Shown here: piece after piece, positions 44,716 to 56,800 of the stretch
Layout of the letters: every line of letters starts with the position of its first letter
Position numbering within the stretch: position 1 is the stretch's first letter
From: Alteromonas lipotrueae
Lineage (GTDB): Bacteria; Pseudomonadota; Gammaproteobacteria; Enterobacterales; Alteromonadaceae
NCBI RefSeq assembly: GCF_019249215.1
Contig: NZ_JAESDI010000005.1
Location: forward strand, 276,361-340,360
DNA: 64,000 nt
Direction: 5' to 3'
The notes under the pieces: model-generated
What the model saw: only the letters and a program-made list of their open reading frames with translations
Database searches by the model: none
Told to the model about the DNA's origin: nothing
Made by a program: the position numbers and the translations under genes

Positions 44716-45417
44716 TTACGGTATTTTTACCTTAAATACACTTCCGCCAAGAGAACCACCATTACTTAAAGAAATCTCACCTTGTAGTTGGCCTTGTGAG
44801 TGAGCTGATGCAATGAGTCTAGCAAAGAAAAGCCCTAATCCTGTTCTGCCTTGACTGAGCTGAAAATCGGCTAAGTCTTCGTGGCTCTTTTCAAGCATAG
44901 ACGTCGGATAGCCAGTGCCATCATCTTCCACACAAATATGTAAGCATTCATCTTCAACCTGTGCTGAAATACAAATTTGAGAGGTGCCATACCGAAGGGC
45001 ATTCACCAACACGTCGTTTATTAATAGGTATATGAGCTCTCTATCTAAATACCAACTTAAATCAAGGTCGACATTTGCATTAACCACAATTTCTTTTTGA
45101 TCAATGTAAATATTATTAGAGCCAACTACATCGTCTATTAAGTCACTGACAAAACATTCATCTACTGTTATCGGCAGACTTTCTAATTCTGCACGATAAA
45201 GTGATAAAATTTGCACTAGGTTGGTATTGAGCCGCGATGCTTCATAATGCACATTAGCCACTTGCTCTCGTGCTTTACTGTTTTCAGGGGCTAAATCATT
45301 AGACAGATTTTCAATTGACTGAATAAGAAGAAACAGCGAATTTTTCATATCGTGCACTGCAGCTGCTAGCACCGACGAAAAGTCGATAGGTGAGGTAAGT
45401 TGCTTTTTTTCGCTCAT
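44716..45417 (-). CDS. Sensor histidine kinase, soluble
   Basis: The 233-residue protein has a dimerisation and phosphoacceptor helix with AAAVHDMKNSLFLLI (His followed by D-M-K-N, about residue 21), and a GHKL ATPase domain. The ATPase motifs are DVLVNALRYG (N box), EDDGTGYP (G1) and GRTGLGLFFARLIA (G2). There is no membrane segment or sensor domain, so it is a cytosolic kinase core. No response regulator is adjacent here. ATG 45417 starts the compact product; a longer frame from a TTG at 45495 adds 26 residues of uncertain reality and cannot be excluded. Confidence 0.8.
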   Translation of the reverse strand: MSEKKQLTSPIDFSSVLAAAVHDMKNSLFLLIQSIENLSNDLAPENSKAREQVANVHYEASRLNTNLVQILSLYRAELESLPITVDECFVSDLIDDVVGSNNIYIDQKEIVVNANVDLDLSWYLDRELIYLLINDVLVNALRYGTSQICISAQVEDECLHICVEDDGTGYPTSMLEKSHEDLADFQLSQGRTGLGLFFARLIASAHSQGQLQGEISLSNGGSLGGSVFKVKIP

Positions 45418-45584
45418 ATGAATAAAACCCGTTATTTTCCTTAAAATAGAAGGTGTTGAACCGATTAAAACATCTGTAAAGATAAAGGAAAACAATTATT
45501 CAGTAGATGGCCCATTTTCAGTATTACTTATTTAGCGCAAAATTACCTACTATTTTCTAGGTTAATCTGTCACTTTTGTAATAG

Positions 45585-46637
<1,053 letters not shown>

Positions 46638-46736
46638 GCTAACGAGTCAAGCTCATCTAAACAGGTTAGCTTAGTGCTTAATTCACAATCGGGTCATTTG
46701 AATTGCCTGTTTGAGTACGCACTTAAGTAACGGCAT

Positions 46737-46785
46737 AAAAAAGGCGATTTGCGGGGTTCTTACTAAACCGCCAATCGCCTTTTTT
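46737..46785. terminator. Bidirectional intrinsic terminator between cysB and sdaA
   Basis: AAAAAAGGCGATT (46737-46749) and AATCGCCTTTTTT (46773-46785) pair over 13 bases. GCGG and CCGC inside (46751-46754 and 46768-46771) extend the stem. T runs on both strands let it end both convergent genes. Confidence 0.85.
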
Positions 46786-46826
46786 GTCTCTACAGGTTTA
46801 TCACGTCTAGTGATTTAATTTAACGG

Positions 46827-48200
46827 CTAGCATTCGATAATATTAACCGCCAGACCGCCACGGGCTGTTTCTTTGTACTTGGTTTTCATATCGTTACCGG
46901 TATCACGCATGGTTTTAATGACTTTATCTAATGATACCTTGTGCTCGCCGCTTCCTCTCAGTGCTAACCGAGAAGCGTTTATCGCTTTAATTGCACCCAT
47001 TGCATTACGTTCAATACAAGGTACCTGTACTAAGCCGCCTACAGGGTCGCAAGTTAACCCTAAGTTATGTTCCATACCAATTTCAGCGGCATTTTCTACT
47101 GCCGGTACAGTACCGCCCATAATCTCTGCCAGCGCACCTGCAGCCATAGAACATGCCACACCCACTTCACCCTGACAGCCCACTTCAGCACCTGAAATTG
47201 AGGCATTTTCTTTGTACAAGATACCAATCGCTCCTGCGGTCAGTAAGAAGCGGCTTGCCACCTCTTCATCCACTGGACGAATAAATTTGTCTACATAATG
47301 TAAAACCGCTGGAATAATACCCGCCGCGCCATTGGTAGGTGCAGTAACCACTCTTCCCCCTGCGGCATTTTCTTCATTTACGGCTAAGGCAAATAAGTTC
47401 ACCCAGTCCATGGTTTGCATGGGGTCGGTGGTATGCTCCGTTTGCAGGCGACGATAAAGCGCAGGTGCACGGCGCACCACTTTGAGACCACCTGGCAATA
47501 TGCCTTCACTGTCGATGCCACGTTGAACACAGGCTTTCATCACTAACCATATTTCAAACAGCTTTTGTTTTACGGCGTGAGCAGGTTGAAACGTGGTTTC
47601 ATTTTTAAGCATAAGGGCGCTAATACTTAACCCGTTATTCTTGCATTGTTCTAACAACGCGGCGCCAGACTTAAAAGGGAAAGGCACAGTCGCTTGAACG
47701 GCTCCAGCGTGTGCCTTAGTGGCATCGAAATCTTCTTCTTTTACTATGAAGCCGCCACCAATGCTGTAGTACGTTTGTTCGCACAGTAAAGTGTCGTTTT
47801 CGTATACGTAAAAGGTAAGTGCATTTGCATGCTTAGGAAGCGTTTTGCGGCGGTGAAAGACAATCGCGTTTTTATTTGGAAATAAAATGGGCTTCTCACC
47901 ATTTAGATACAAAGACTCTTGGCTTCGCACATCTTCTAGTAGAGGCTCTATTTTATTCACGTCAATGCTTTCAGGCATTTCCCCAGATAACCCAAGGATC
48001 ACAGCTTTACCTGTTCCGTGGCCAATACCGGTTTGACCCAAAGAACCGAATAGTTCCACTCTAACCGTGGTGATTTTTGAAAATAACGCGGTGTCTGTTG
48101 CAAGTGTTTTAGCAAATTCAGCACCCGCCCGCATGGGGCCAACGGTATGCGAGCTTGAAGGGCCAATACCCACGCTAAACATATCAAAAACACTAATCAT
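46827..48200 (-). CDS. sdaA: L-serine ammonia-lyase (iron-sulfur type)
   Basis: The 457-residue protein deaminates L-serine to pyruvate and ammonia. The beta domain opens with [20 protein letters not shown] (residues 5-24). The alpha domain has [20 protein letters not shown] (about 330) and [19 protein letters not shown], where cysteines hold the [4Fe-4S] cluster. The C-terminus has METARGGL-type sequence ([14 protein letters not shown]). It is the fused single-chain form, typical of gammaproteobacteria. It stands alone on the minus strand with its own terminator. Confidence 0.94.
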   Translation of the reverse strand: MISVFDMFSVGIGPSSSHTVGPMRAGAEFAKTLATDTALFSKITTVRVELFGSLGQTGIGHGTGKAVILGLSGEMPESIDVNKIEPLLEDVRSQESLYLNGEKPILFPNKNAIVFHRRKTLPKHANALTFYVYENDTLLCEQTYYSIGGGFIVKEEDFDATKAHAGAVQATVPFPFKSGAALLEQCKNNGLSISALMLKNETTFQPAHAVKQKLFEIWLVMKACVQRGIDSEGILPGGLKVVRRAPALYRRLQTEHTTDPMQTMDWVNLFALAVNEENAAGGRVVTAPTNGAAGIIPAVLHYVDKFIRPVDEEVASRFLLTAGAIGILYKENASISGAEVGCQGEVGVACSMAAGALAEIMGGTVPAVENAAEIGMEHNLGLTCDPVGGLVQVPCIERNAMGAIKAINASRLALRGSGEHKVSLDKVIKTMRDTGNDMKTKYKETARGGLAVNIIEC

Positions 48201-48372
48201 AAAATCTACACCGTTCTAATTTTCGAATAAACAGATCATGCATGTAGACGGGCTTAACTACAATACAGAAAAGCTAATCAATTGATTAGAATTGCTAATG
48301 TGGTGTAAAGAAATATTTAACGGCAAGCAAGTGGCAGCTCGCAAAGGCAGGCCAGCTTAAGTGTAAGCAAGC

Positions 48373-48945
48373 TTATGGGTGAATATGGTGAGACAGGTTT
48401 CGCAAAATGGCAGCCGTAGCGCCCCAAATCATGTGTTCGTTCCACGGAATAAAGTAGATAGGCGATGAACGCTTACCTTTGCGAGCGGTATGGATAAGAT
48501 GATTTTTGCGGTTCAGTACATGGGCTAACGGAACTTCAAAAGCACTTTCTACTTCGTTAGGGTCGATAACAGGCGTAAAACTAGGCTCCACAAAACCCAC
48601 AACCGGGGCTATCTGATAACCGCTTACTGTCCTGTAATTGGGCAAGACACCTATAATCTCAACGTTTTCAGAAGGCATGCCTATTTCTTCGTGGGCTTCA
48701 CGAAGGGCGGCATCGAAAACGCTATTATCGACTTCATCCACCGCGCCACCAGGGAAACTAATTTGCCCTGGATGATGGCGTAAATGATGTGCACGCTCTG
48801 TAAGTAACACCGTTAGTTCATGTCCATAGTCCATAAGCGGAATTAATACCGCCGCTGGTCTGCCTCTAGACTTTAGTGGAAAATCAGGCTCTCTGTGCGT
48901 TTGGCGCAAATGATGAAATTGGCGGAGAAAATCAGCTCTGTTCAC
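48373..48945 (-). CDS. nudL: Nudix hydrolase, CoA pyrophosphatase (NudL)
   Basis: The 190-residue protein has the Nudix box GGAVDEVDNSVFDAALREAHEEIG (described here by its keys: G at start, REAHEEIG at end, about residues 67-90) and the NudL/YeaB CoA-pyrophosphatase motif nearby (LLTERAHHLRHHPGQISFPGG region). It would hydrolyse CoA to phosphopantetheine and 3',5'-ADP. I chose GTG 48945, which has GGAG six bases before it. The alternative is TTG 48957, overlapping that site. The start lies inside the end of pabB, so the two are coupled. Confidence 0.85.
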   Translation of the reverse strand: MNRADFLRQFHHLRQTHREPDFPLKSRGRPAAVLIPLMDYGHELTVLLTERAHHLRHHPGQISFPGGAVDEVDNSVFDAALREAHEEIGMPSENVEIIGVLPNYRTVSGYQIAPVVGFVEPSFTPVIDPNEVESAFEVPLAHVLNRKNHLIHTARKGKRSSPIYFIPWNEHMIWGATAAILRNLSHHIHP

Positions 48946-50458
48946 GGCCCACTCCAAAGTGAGAGGTTAGCACGGGCAGAATTTTAGACACTTTATCCAA
49001 GGTTTCTTTGTACTCGTCATTAGCCACTGAATCTAAAACAATACCACCACCAGCCCAGCAATGCAGCTGGTTATTCTCGGCAAGCAGCGTTCGAATACAA
49101 ATACTTGAATCCATATCTTCACGAAAGCCCATATAAAAAATGCTGCCACAATAGATATTACGTCTATGCACTTCCAGTTCGTCGATAATCTCCATCGCCC
49201 TTATTTTAGGTGCGCCTGTAATAGAACCACCAGGAAATGAGGAGGCGAGCAAATCTAATGGGGTAGCGTCGTCGCTAAGTTCACCAACAACGGTACTTAC
49301 CAAATGATGCACGGCTTCATAGCTCTCTAGTGCAAATAACTCAGGCACTTTCACTGAATGAGGCTTACAGTGTTTTGAAAGATCATTTCGCAGTAAATCA
49401 ACAATCATAAGGTTTTCCGCACGATCTTTCGATGCAGTTAGCAAAGACTGGGCACTTTGTGCATCTTTAGCTTTATCACTAAACCGTGGCCGAGTACCTT
49501 TAATGGGTTTAGTTTCCACCACGCCCTGCTTTACACTTATAAAGCGTTCGGGAGATATACTCAAAATAGTGCTGTTTTTTAATTGAATGAATGCAGAAAA
49601 GGGCGCTTGGTTACTTTCACGTAAGGCGCGATAGGCTTGCCAGCAATCGCCAGTGTATGTGGCTGAGAACCGCTGAGCCATGTTCACTTGATAACAATCG
49701 CCCGCTTTTAAATAGTCATGAATTCGTTCAATACAGCCAATATAGGCTTCTTTTGTTAGGTTAGATCCCCAATCACTGGTTAATGAAAACGGCATTTTGG
49801 CGATATCATCACCTTGCGTTTTCTCATCATTGTTGGAGGCTAAAGAGACACGGCCTTTATGCTCGTTTTCATCGCATAAATAGACAGCATCAGCACTCTC
49901 TTTAACATCAGCAGCAAAATTAGGTTGAAAGACAAAGTCAGGTGGTGTGACCTCACCTTTCGCCGAGCAAAAGTATAAGGTGCCTGTTACCGTATCCTCA
50001 ATCAATGAAGATAGATAAAGTCCTACGGAAAAATCGGGGGTGGTATAGGTTTGCGCCGCATTTGCTGGAAGTTTCTCGTAATAACGCCCTGTATCGTATC
50101 CTGCAAAACCTGCTACGCCTACAATAAAAGGAAGTTGTTTGGCTAACGATTCGCTAGCCACATCTACCTCAAGGTTAGCCACCGAACCATGAAGATAGTG
50201 CGTAACGGCTTCAAAAGGCAGAAGGTCGGTTGTGAATGCGTCATCGCCCGCTAACTGCACGAGCGCTGTTTCGCCATGCTTGGCCGTTACGGTCGCACTG
50301 GGTTCCCACACCATAACATTGTAGCGTCCATTACTTTTAGTGGAGCCACAGGTATCAAGCAAAATGGCACCGGCCTTATGAGCAACCTGCTCAAAAATAT
50401 CTATAAGGGAAGGGGATATACTGATTGGCGTAATGGTAACTAGCGATGTTACGGGCAT
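48932..50458 (-). CDS. pabB: Aminodeoxychorismate synthase component I
   Basis: PabB converts chorismate and ammonia to 4-amino-4-deoxychorismate for folate synthesis. The 508-residue protein has the chorismate-binding core in its C-terminal half: KPIKGTRPR (about 315), DLLRNDLSKHC (about 350), FPGGSITGAPKIRAMEIID (about 410) and SICIRTLLA. The N-terminal half carries the regulatory tryptophan-site-like domain. A longer N-terminus than the E. coli protein is noted, together with an insert near residues 190-215. The last 14 bases overlap the nudL start. Confidence 0.9.
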   Translation of the reverse strand: MPVTSLVTITPISISPSLIDIFEQVAHKAGAILLDTCGSTKSNGRYNVMVWEPSATVTAKHGETALVQLAGDDAFTTDLLPFEAVTHYLHGSVANLEVDVASESLAKQLPFIVGVAGFAGYDTGRYYEKLPANAAQTYTTPDFSVGLYLSSLIEDTVTGTLYFCSAKGEVTPPDFVFQPNFAADVKESADAVYLCDENEHKGRVSLASNNDEKTQGDDIAKMPFSLTSDWGSNLTKEAYIGCIERIHDYLKAGDCYQVNMAQRFSATYTGDCWQAYRALRESNQAPFSAFIQLKNSTILSISPERFISVKQGVVETKPIKGTRPRFSDKAKDAQSAQSLLTASKDRAENLMIVDLLRNDLSKHCKPHSVKVPELFALESYEAVHHLVSTVVGELSDDATPLDLLASSFPGGSITGAPKIRAMEIIDELEVHRRNIYCGSIFYMGFREDMDSSICIRTLLAENNQLHCWAGGGIVLDSVANDEYKETLDKVSKILPVLTSHFGVGREQS

Positions 50459-50721
50459 GAAAAACTAACTCTATACATCAGGTTAAGAAGAATATTGTTG
50501 GCAATAAAGCAGCGTTAAATTGGCTTTGAATGGTTAATTTAACAGTATTAGCACGACATCAAACAGATAACGTTGGTCAAGAGTGTTAAATTTAACAGTA
50601 CAAGTTTGTTTTATCGCAAAGCCTCACCCATATTTTACATGGTACGGTGCTAACAGATGCGCTAGTATACGCTTTTTTAGCAGGCTAAGACCACGAAAGC
50701 AAAATAAAAAAAGAGGATGTC
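50459..50721 (+). promoter_or_regulatory. pabB/fumarase divergent region with two GTTAA-TTTAACAGTA elements
   Basis: Two near-identical elements, GTTAATTTAACAGTA (50533-50547) and GTTAAATTTAACAGTA (50585-50600), lie 52 bases apart upstream of the fumarase gene. The second contains a 12-base perfect palindrome GTTAAATTTAAC. They look like sites for one dimeric regulator, which I cannot name. AAAGAGGATGTC precedes the fumarase start. Confidence 0.4.
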
Positions 50722-52251
50722 ATGACCGTTATCCGCCAACAGGACTTCATTGATAGCATTGAAGATTCCCTACAGTTTATCTCTTACTATCACCCGCTCG
50801 ACTACGTTAAAGCCGTAGAAGCAGCGTATAACAGAGAAGAAAGCCAAGCAGCTAAAGATGCGATGGCACAAATCCTTATCAACTCTAGAATGTCAGCTGA
50901 AGGCAAGCGTCCTTTATGTCAAGACACCGGTATTGTTACCTGCTTTGTTAAAGTAGGTATGGGTGTGACATGGGATAAAACCGACATGACTGTTCAACAG
51001 ATGGTTGATGAAGGTACACGCCGTGCTTATCTAAACCCAGATAATCCATTACGCGCTTCTATCGTTGCCGACCCCGCGGGCGCACGAATCAACACCAAAG
51101 ACAACACACCGTCAGTTGTTCACATTGATATGGTGCCAGGTGAAAAAGTTGAGGTGATGATTGCGGCAAAAGGTGGTGGCTCAGAAAACAAATCTAAAAT
51201 GGTAATGTTAAACCCTAGCGATAATATTGCTGACTGGGTAGTGAAAACGTTGCCAACCATGGGCGCTGGCTGGTGTCCACCTGGAATGTTAGGCATAGGC
51301 ATTGGTGGTACAGCAGAAAAAGCGGCTGTACTCGCTAAAGAAAGCTTAATGGATCCGGTTGATATTCAAGAGCTGATTGCTCGTGGCCCAGAAACCACAG
51401 ATGAAAAGCTACGTGTTGAAATTTTCGAACGCGTGAATCAATTGGGTATTGGTGCTCAGGGCCTAGGTGGCTTAACGACCGTAGTAGACGTTAAAATTAT
51501 GTCTTTGCCTACCCATGCGGCGTCTAAGCCTGTGGCGATGATCCCTAACTGTGCAGCAACCCGGCATGCACATTTTCATTTAGATGGCTCAGGTCCTGCT
51601 GAACTTACGCCGCCTAAATTAGAAGATTGGCCAGAGGTAACGTGGGAAGTGGGTGAAAACACCCGTCGCGTTAACCTTAATGATGTGACCAAAGAAGACA
51701 TTCAAGACTGGAAAGTGGGTGAAACTGTACTACTTTCTGGAAAAATGTTGACTGGCCGTGATGCGGCGCACAAGCGTATTCAAACCATGCTAGATAACGG
51801 TGAAGGTTTGCCCGAAGGCGTAGATCTAACCAACCGCTTTATTTATTACGTAGGCCCTGTTGATGCGGTTGGCGATGAAGTAGTAGGCCCAGCCGGTCCA
51901 ACTACTGCCACCCGTATGGATAAATTCACTGACATGATGTTAGAGAAAACAGGCCTTATCGGTATGATAGGTAAAGCAGAGCGTGGCCCTGCAACGGTGA
52001 AATCTATTGCGAAGCATCAGTCAGTTTATTTAATGGCTGTAGGTGGTGCGGCGTATTTGGTTTCTAAAGCTATCAAGAAGTCACGTGTAGTGGCGTTTGA
52101 AGATTTAGGGATGGAAGCCATTTACGAATTTGACGTTGAAGACATGCCAGTTACTGTAGCGGTAGACAGCACGGGTGCTAACGCCCACGAAACTGGACCG
52201 GCTATTTGGAAAGCAAAAATTGAAGATTTAGATAACGCATTATCTAAGTAA
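50722..52251 (+). CDS. fumA: Fumarate hydratase, class I (iron-sulfur)
   Basis: The 509-residue protein hydrates fumarate to malate in the TCA cycle. Class I features are visible: N-terminal alpha-domain with PLCQDTGIVTCFVKVG (about residue 60; first cluster cysteine region), AKGGGSENKSKM, and IGIGGTAEKAAVLAKE. The C-terminal beta domain has GPVDAVGDEVVGPAGPTTATRM and EAIYEFDVEDMPVTV. Length fits FumA/FumB of enterics. The ATG at 50722 has AGAGGATGTC upstream. It ends before a strong terminator. FumB cannot be separated from FumA by sequence. Confidence 0.92.
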   Translation: MTVIRQQDFIDSIEDSLQFISYYHPLDYVKAVEAAYNREESQAAKDAMAQILINSRMSAEGKRPLCQDTGIVTCFVKVGMGVTWDKTDMTVQQMVDEGTRRAYLNPDNPLRASIVADPAGARINTKDNTPSVVHIDMVPGEKVEVMIAAKGGGSENKSKMVMLNPSDNIADWVVKTLPTMGAGWCPPGMLGIGIGGTAEKAAVLAKESLMDPVDIQELIARGPETTDEKLRVEIFERVNQLGIGAQGLGGLTTVVDVKIMSLPTHAASKPVAMIPNCAATRHAHFHLDGSGPAELTPPKLEDWPEVTWEVGENTRRVNLNDVTKEDIQDWKVGETVLLSGKMLTGRDAAHKRIQTMLDNGEGLPEGVDLTNRFIYYVGPVDAVGDEVVGPAGPTTATRMDKFTDMMLEKTGLIGMIGKAERGPATVKSIAKHQSVYLMAVGGAAYLVSKAIKKSRVVAFEDLGMEAIYEFDVEDMPVTVAVDSTGANAHETGPAIWKAKIEDLDNALSK

Positions 52252-52267
52252 TCATGCCTTTGTGATT

Positions 52268-52295
52268 AAAACAGGTGCCAATGGCACCTGTTTTT
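52268..52295 (+). terminator. Intrinsic terminator after the fumarase gene
   Basis: AAAACAGGTGCC (52268-52279) and GGCACCTGTTTT (52283-52294) form a 12-bp stem around AAT, followed by further T. It lies 17 bases after the fumarase stop codon and before rmuC. Confidence 0.9.
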
Positions 52296-52335
52296 GTTTA
52301 TAGTGCTGTATAAATTAACAGTGCGTGTATTTAAT

Positions 52336-53727
52336 ATGTATTCCTTATCTGATTTGCCCCCCCAATATTTGAATGCTGGCCTTTTACTACTGGCGTTAAT
52401 TTTTCTTATCTTGCTATTAGCGACCCGCAGGACGTTGAGTCAGGCTCGCTTACAAGTGGCAGAGAAAAGTGATGCGTTACTCGCGCAGCAGCAGAGCTAC
52501 AATGAAACCCAAGAACGTATGGGCATGCTGGTTGAAAAGTCACGTCAGTATGAGCAGGTTTTAGCTGAGAAACACCAACTTAGTGAAGCATCAGGCGTGC
52601 TGCAAAAAGAGTACAGTAAGTTGCAGGCGCAACACGAGGCGCAAAAGGCTAGGCTTGATGCGCTTATGCAGAATCATGAAGAAAAGCTTGCGTTAATGCA
52701 TTCGTCGGAACAACGCTTACAAATCCAGTTTGAAAACTTAGCAAACAAAATCTTTGATGAGAAAAGTGCAACCTATCAAAGTCAAAGTAAGCATAATATT
52801 GAAGCGGTATTGGCTCCGTTCAAATCACAATTAGATGGGTTTAAGCAACAAATTTCCGAGCAACATATTCGTGAGGGGCAAGAACGCGCGTCGCTAAAAA
52901 CGGAAATTTTAAGTCTAAAAGCGTTAAACCAGCGCATAACCGAAGAGGCATCAGCGTTAACCAATGCCCTTAAAGGCGATAACAAAAAACAAGGCAATTG
53001 GGGCGAAGTTATTCTAGAGCGCATACTCAAAGAATCTGGGCTTCGAGAAGGCCATGAATTTGAAACCCAAGTGTCGGCACAATCTGAACAGGGTAGGCGA
53101 TTGCAACCTGATGTAGTCGTGCACCTACCTAACGACAAAGACGTGATTATCGATTCTAAAGTAAGTTTAGCGGCCTATGAGCAATACTTTAACTGTGATG
53201 ATGATACTAGCCGCAAACAGTATCTAAGTGCACACGTCGCCTCGATAAAAGGGCATATTAAAGGGTTAGGTGCCAAAGAATATCAGTCCCTTAAAGGGCT
53301 TCGCGCGCTGGATTATGTGTTACTGTTCATTCCTATCGAACCTGCGTTCTTGTTAGCCATCGAAGAAGAGCCTGATCTTGTTTCACTCGCGCTTAATCAT
53401 AATATTATGTTAGTTAGCCCCACAAATTTGCTTGTGGCACTTAGAACCATTAATAACATTTGGCAATACGAGTACCAGAATCAAAACGCACAGCTCATTG
53501 CAGAGCAAGCAGGAAAGCTTTACGACAAATTTGTAGGCTTTGTTTCTGATATTGAAAAGATTGGTAAAGCACTAGACACCGCGCATGGCAGCTATGAAGC
53601 GGCAATGAATAAGCTTTCAAGTGGGCGTGGAAATTTAGTGCGACAAGTCGAGAAATTTAGAGAGATGGGGGTTCAACCCAACAAACGTCTAGACAATACA
53701 TTATCGAGATTATCGGATGAAGAATAA
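52336..53727 (+). CDS. rmuC: DNA recombination protein RmuC
   Basis: RmuC proteins limit inversions between short repeats and contain a PD-(D/E)XK-like nuclease domain. The 463-residue protein has an N-terminal membrane helix (residues 13-31, GLLLLALIFLILLLATRR), a coiled coil (about 35-180, rich in Q, E and K), and the RmuC domain (about 200-430; KKQGNWGEVILERILKESGL, DVVVHLPNDKDVIIDSKVSL, with the Asp-X-Lys of the nuclease core). ATG 52336 starts MYSLSDLPP; the longer frame from 52294 begins inside the terminator of the fumarase gene and was rejected. Confidence 0.92.
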   Translation: MYSLSDLPPQYLNAGLLLLALIFLILLLATRRTLSQARLQVAEKSDALLAQQQSYNETQERMGMLVEKSRQYEQVLAEKHQLSEASGVLQKEYSKLQAQHEAQKARLDALMQNHEEKLALMHSSEQRLQIQFENLANKIFDEKSATYQSQSKHNIEAVLAPFKSQLDGFKQQISEQHIREGQERASLKTEILSLKALNQRITEEASALTNALKGDNKKQGNWGEVILERILKESGLREGHEFETQVSAQSEQGRRLQPDVVVHLPNDKDVIIDSKVSLAAYEQYFNCDDDTSRKQYLSAHVASIKGHIKGLGAKEYQSLKGLRALDYVLLFIPIEPAFLLAIEEEPDLVSLALNHNIMLVSPTNLLVALRTINNIWQYEYQNQNAQLIAEQAGKLYDKFVGFVSDIEKIGKALDTAHGSYEAAMNKLSSGRGNLVRQVEKFREMGVQPNKRLDNTLSRLSDEE

Positions 53728-53792
53728 TGAAAGGGTGTAGTTGGTATAGATGTAACGTTAACTACCAATAATTATTAAAGTTTCAGGTATAA

Positions 53793-53818
53793 AAAAGGCC
53801 GCTTAACAGCGGCCTTTT
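53793..53818. terminator. Bidirectional terminator between rmuC and the S8 protease gene
   Basis: AAAAGGCCGC (53793-53802) and GCGGCCTTTT (53809-53818) pair over 10 bases with a six-base loop, and A/T runs flank both sides. It lies between the convergent ends of the two genes. Confidence 0.85.
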
Positions 53819-53847
53819 GCGTTTAAGTAATATCTAGGTGATATCGC

Positions 53848-56800
53848 TTATTTCATTTTACGTCTACGTAAATACATAACTGGAACAAGTAGCAATGTTA
53901 ACCAACCCATTGAACCACCGCTCTTATCAGTAACACTGACGGTTACTGTTTCTGTTGTTGTATTTAAACCATCAAATGCAACCACTTCAAACTGAACAGT
54001 AGTAGTGCTATTCGTTTTAGGCGCTGTAGTCGTTAGACTTGAGCCTGGGATGTCATTGATGGTGAATGTAACGTCATCACCTTCTGGATCTGTTGCTGTA
54101 GCAGAAACAGTGATTGACTCACCTTCTTCAACAGTAAACGGAGCAGAGATGTTGATAACAGGTGGTAAGTTATCTTTCACCGTTACATTAGCTGTTGCCA
54201 TTGAAGTGTTACCGTTACTATCAGTAGCAGTAAGCTCAAGTACAATTAGCGTATCTTCAGTTACTTCTGGAGCAACTAGGATAGCTTCTTGTATACCTGC
54301 ACCTGCAATAATAGCCGCTGGTCCTTCAACTTGCTTCCAAGTAATGTCAACAGCATCGCCGTTAGGCTCTTCTACTAGACCTGGTAAGTTCAACTCCATT
54401 AATTCAACAATTTCCAGTGTGGCCACTGTCATGCCGTCGATAGTTACAGCTGGAGGACCTTCAACTTGTAAACCTTCATAAGTTTCAGATACTGCAGATG
54501 CTGCACCAGGGATGTTAGTCACTTCTGACATCGCCATCATTTGAATCGCACCACCTTCGTCATCAGCATTTACCATAACGGTGTAAGCTAACTGAGTAGG
54601 GCTGCTATCAACGTCATCAAGATACATACAGATTTGCGTACCAGATACAATTTCAGCATCAAAATTCGCGTCAAAGAAGTCTTGACTGTAAGGCGTGTAG
54701 TAAGGTGCTTGACCCGTAGCGCCATCAATATCTTCGTAACCAATGGTCACAGGCAAGATACTACCAAGGTCATGTGTCACGTTATCGTATGAGAATACGA
54801 TGTTTGGCTGACCTTCAGTTGGCTCATTGAAGAAAACAATTTGGTAATCTGCAATATCAGCAAAATCTTCGCTAAGACCCCAGAATCTCATGTTATCCCA
54901 TTCAATGATGGTATACGCAGCGCCTGCAGAAGCGACAGAAACACCTGTGCCATTAGCAACGTCAAATTCTTGATCGCGCCATAGCGGAGCAATGACACCA
55001 TTTGGATCTGCAACATCTGGAAGGTCTTGGTTAACCCAAGGCGACGAGATAGCAGTACCTAATGTTACAAAACCATCATCAGTTACCGTCACGGCACTGT
55101 ACATGGAACCAAGGAAGTAAGCAGGAAGTGAATAAGTTCCGTCTACTGTGTCCCCATCCAATGTATCATCCATACCAACACCAAAAGCGGCTAGGTCGAT
55201 ATATCCACCGCCTTGGCCAAAGTCAGGGTTAGCACAGAATGCGTCAGTGGCATTAGTGGTAATTTCATAAGATGGAGTAGCACCAAGCAGCGATTCTTGG
55301 GTAATAGACCAAGAAAGCGTATTTTCAGTAGCGACACCATCATGAGACAATGAACCTTCAACTAACGTAACGTTATCAGGCAGCGTTAGTGAAATTTCAT
55401 AGTCGCGGTCTTCCGTTGTAAAGTTTGGAAGTACGTTTACATAGAAAGTTGCTTCTTCACCCGGTAGAACGCGCTCTTCAGATTCCGCAGTGACATAAAC
55501 ATCATCTTCAGCACGAACAATATCAACAGGAATAACGCCAAGGTTATCAACGTTATCAGCATCAGTACCCATTGAAACAGCACCAACGTAGATATCGCCT
55601 TCAACCGCGTCGGTTAAATCCCATGTAAAGCGTACGTCGAACTCGGTTAGCTGAGGAATAGCTGAAGGAGCGTCAATAGTTAACCCTTCACCTGCCTGGT
55701 TATCAACCATGGCATGTGCTAATACAAAGCTATCTTCAAAACCTTCTTCATCAGACGATGCGGCCCAGTTTTGTACAATAACCCAGTAGCTACCCGCTGC
55801 AGGCATTTCAACGCTTACGTACTCTTCAGATGAAGCCGTTGCGCTAATACCTACTTCTTCATCTTCTTGAGGTATACCGTCGGCATTTGCATCAAACACA
55901 ACGCGTAAATCTAGATCTGGCGACGTCGTATCTATAGTTGCAGCTACTAAACGAAGGGTACCTTCAGGTACTTCGATTTGTGTAATATGCAAGCCATCTT
56001 CTAAGTCATCTAGGTAGTCGCTGTTGTCTGAGTCTTGTGCAACCATACCTTCAACTTTCGTTGCTTTGGTTAGGCCGTAAGACGTCACTTGAAGGTCAGT
56101 AATCTCAACTGCCATTACATCTTCAAGCAAGTACGAGTCTTGATTACGATGTGCTTCAAAGTCGATTTCATCAGGTAAGTTACCGTTAGATGCAACAATT
56201 GAAACAGGAAGGTGTAAATCTGGCGACGAGCCAGAAACTAAGTTGATTTGACCAAATGACCAAACATCACTTTCTGCGCGGAATGCGTCAATCTCAATCG
56301 TTAACTCTTGAGATTGTCCAGCAGTTAAGTCAAAGGTAGCAGGTGTAACAGTAATTTCTATACCATCAGAAATTCCGACACCGTCTACAGACCAAGAGCC
56401 GTCTTTAGTTGCCGTTACGGTACGAGTCCATGTGCAAGAACCTACACAGTTGTCGTCGGTAACAGAAGGTAAGTTAAGTGTACGAGGCTCACCACCTAGT
56501 GCAGGGTCAGCAGAAGCGTAATTTGCGTCTGTTTCATCCATAACTAAGCCAGATTGAACCGCTAGGTCTACTTCAATACGACCTGCACCCATATCAAACC
56601 AATCTGCTGCGGTTTCGCCGTCTTCTTTAAGAACATCGGTGGTAGCCGTCATCATAAGAGCAGAACGTACTTGATCTGGTGTCCACGATGGTTTCTCATG
56701 ACGTACTAGTGCAGCAGCGCCAGCAACATGAGGGCCTGACATAGAAGTACCTTGAAGGTAGGCATAATCAGCTGGTGCAGAACCTGTAGAATCCTGACCG

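Noticed and set aside
54005..54481. Plus-strand frame of 158 residues inside the protease gene
   Set aside because: It lies wholly antisense to the repeat modules of the S8 protease, is low-complexity (Ser, Val, Thr) and has no start signals.
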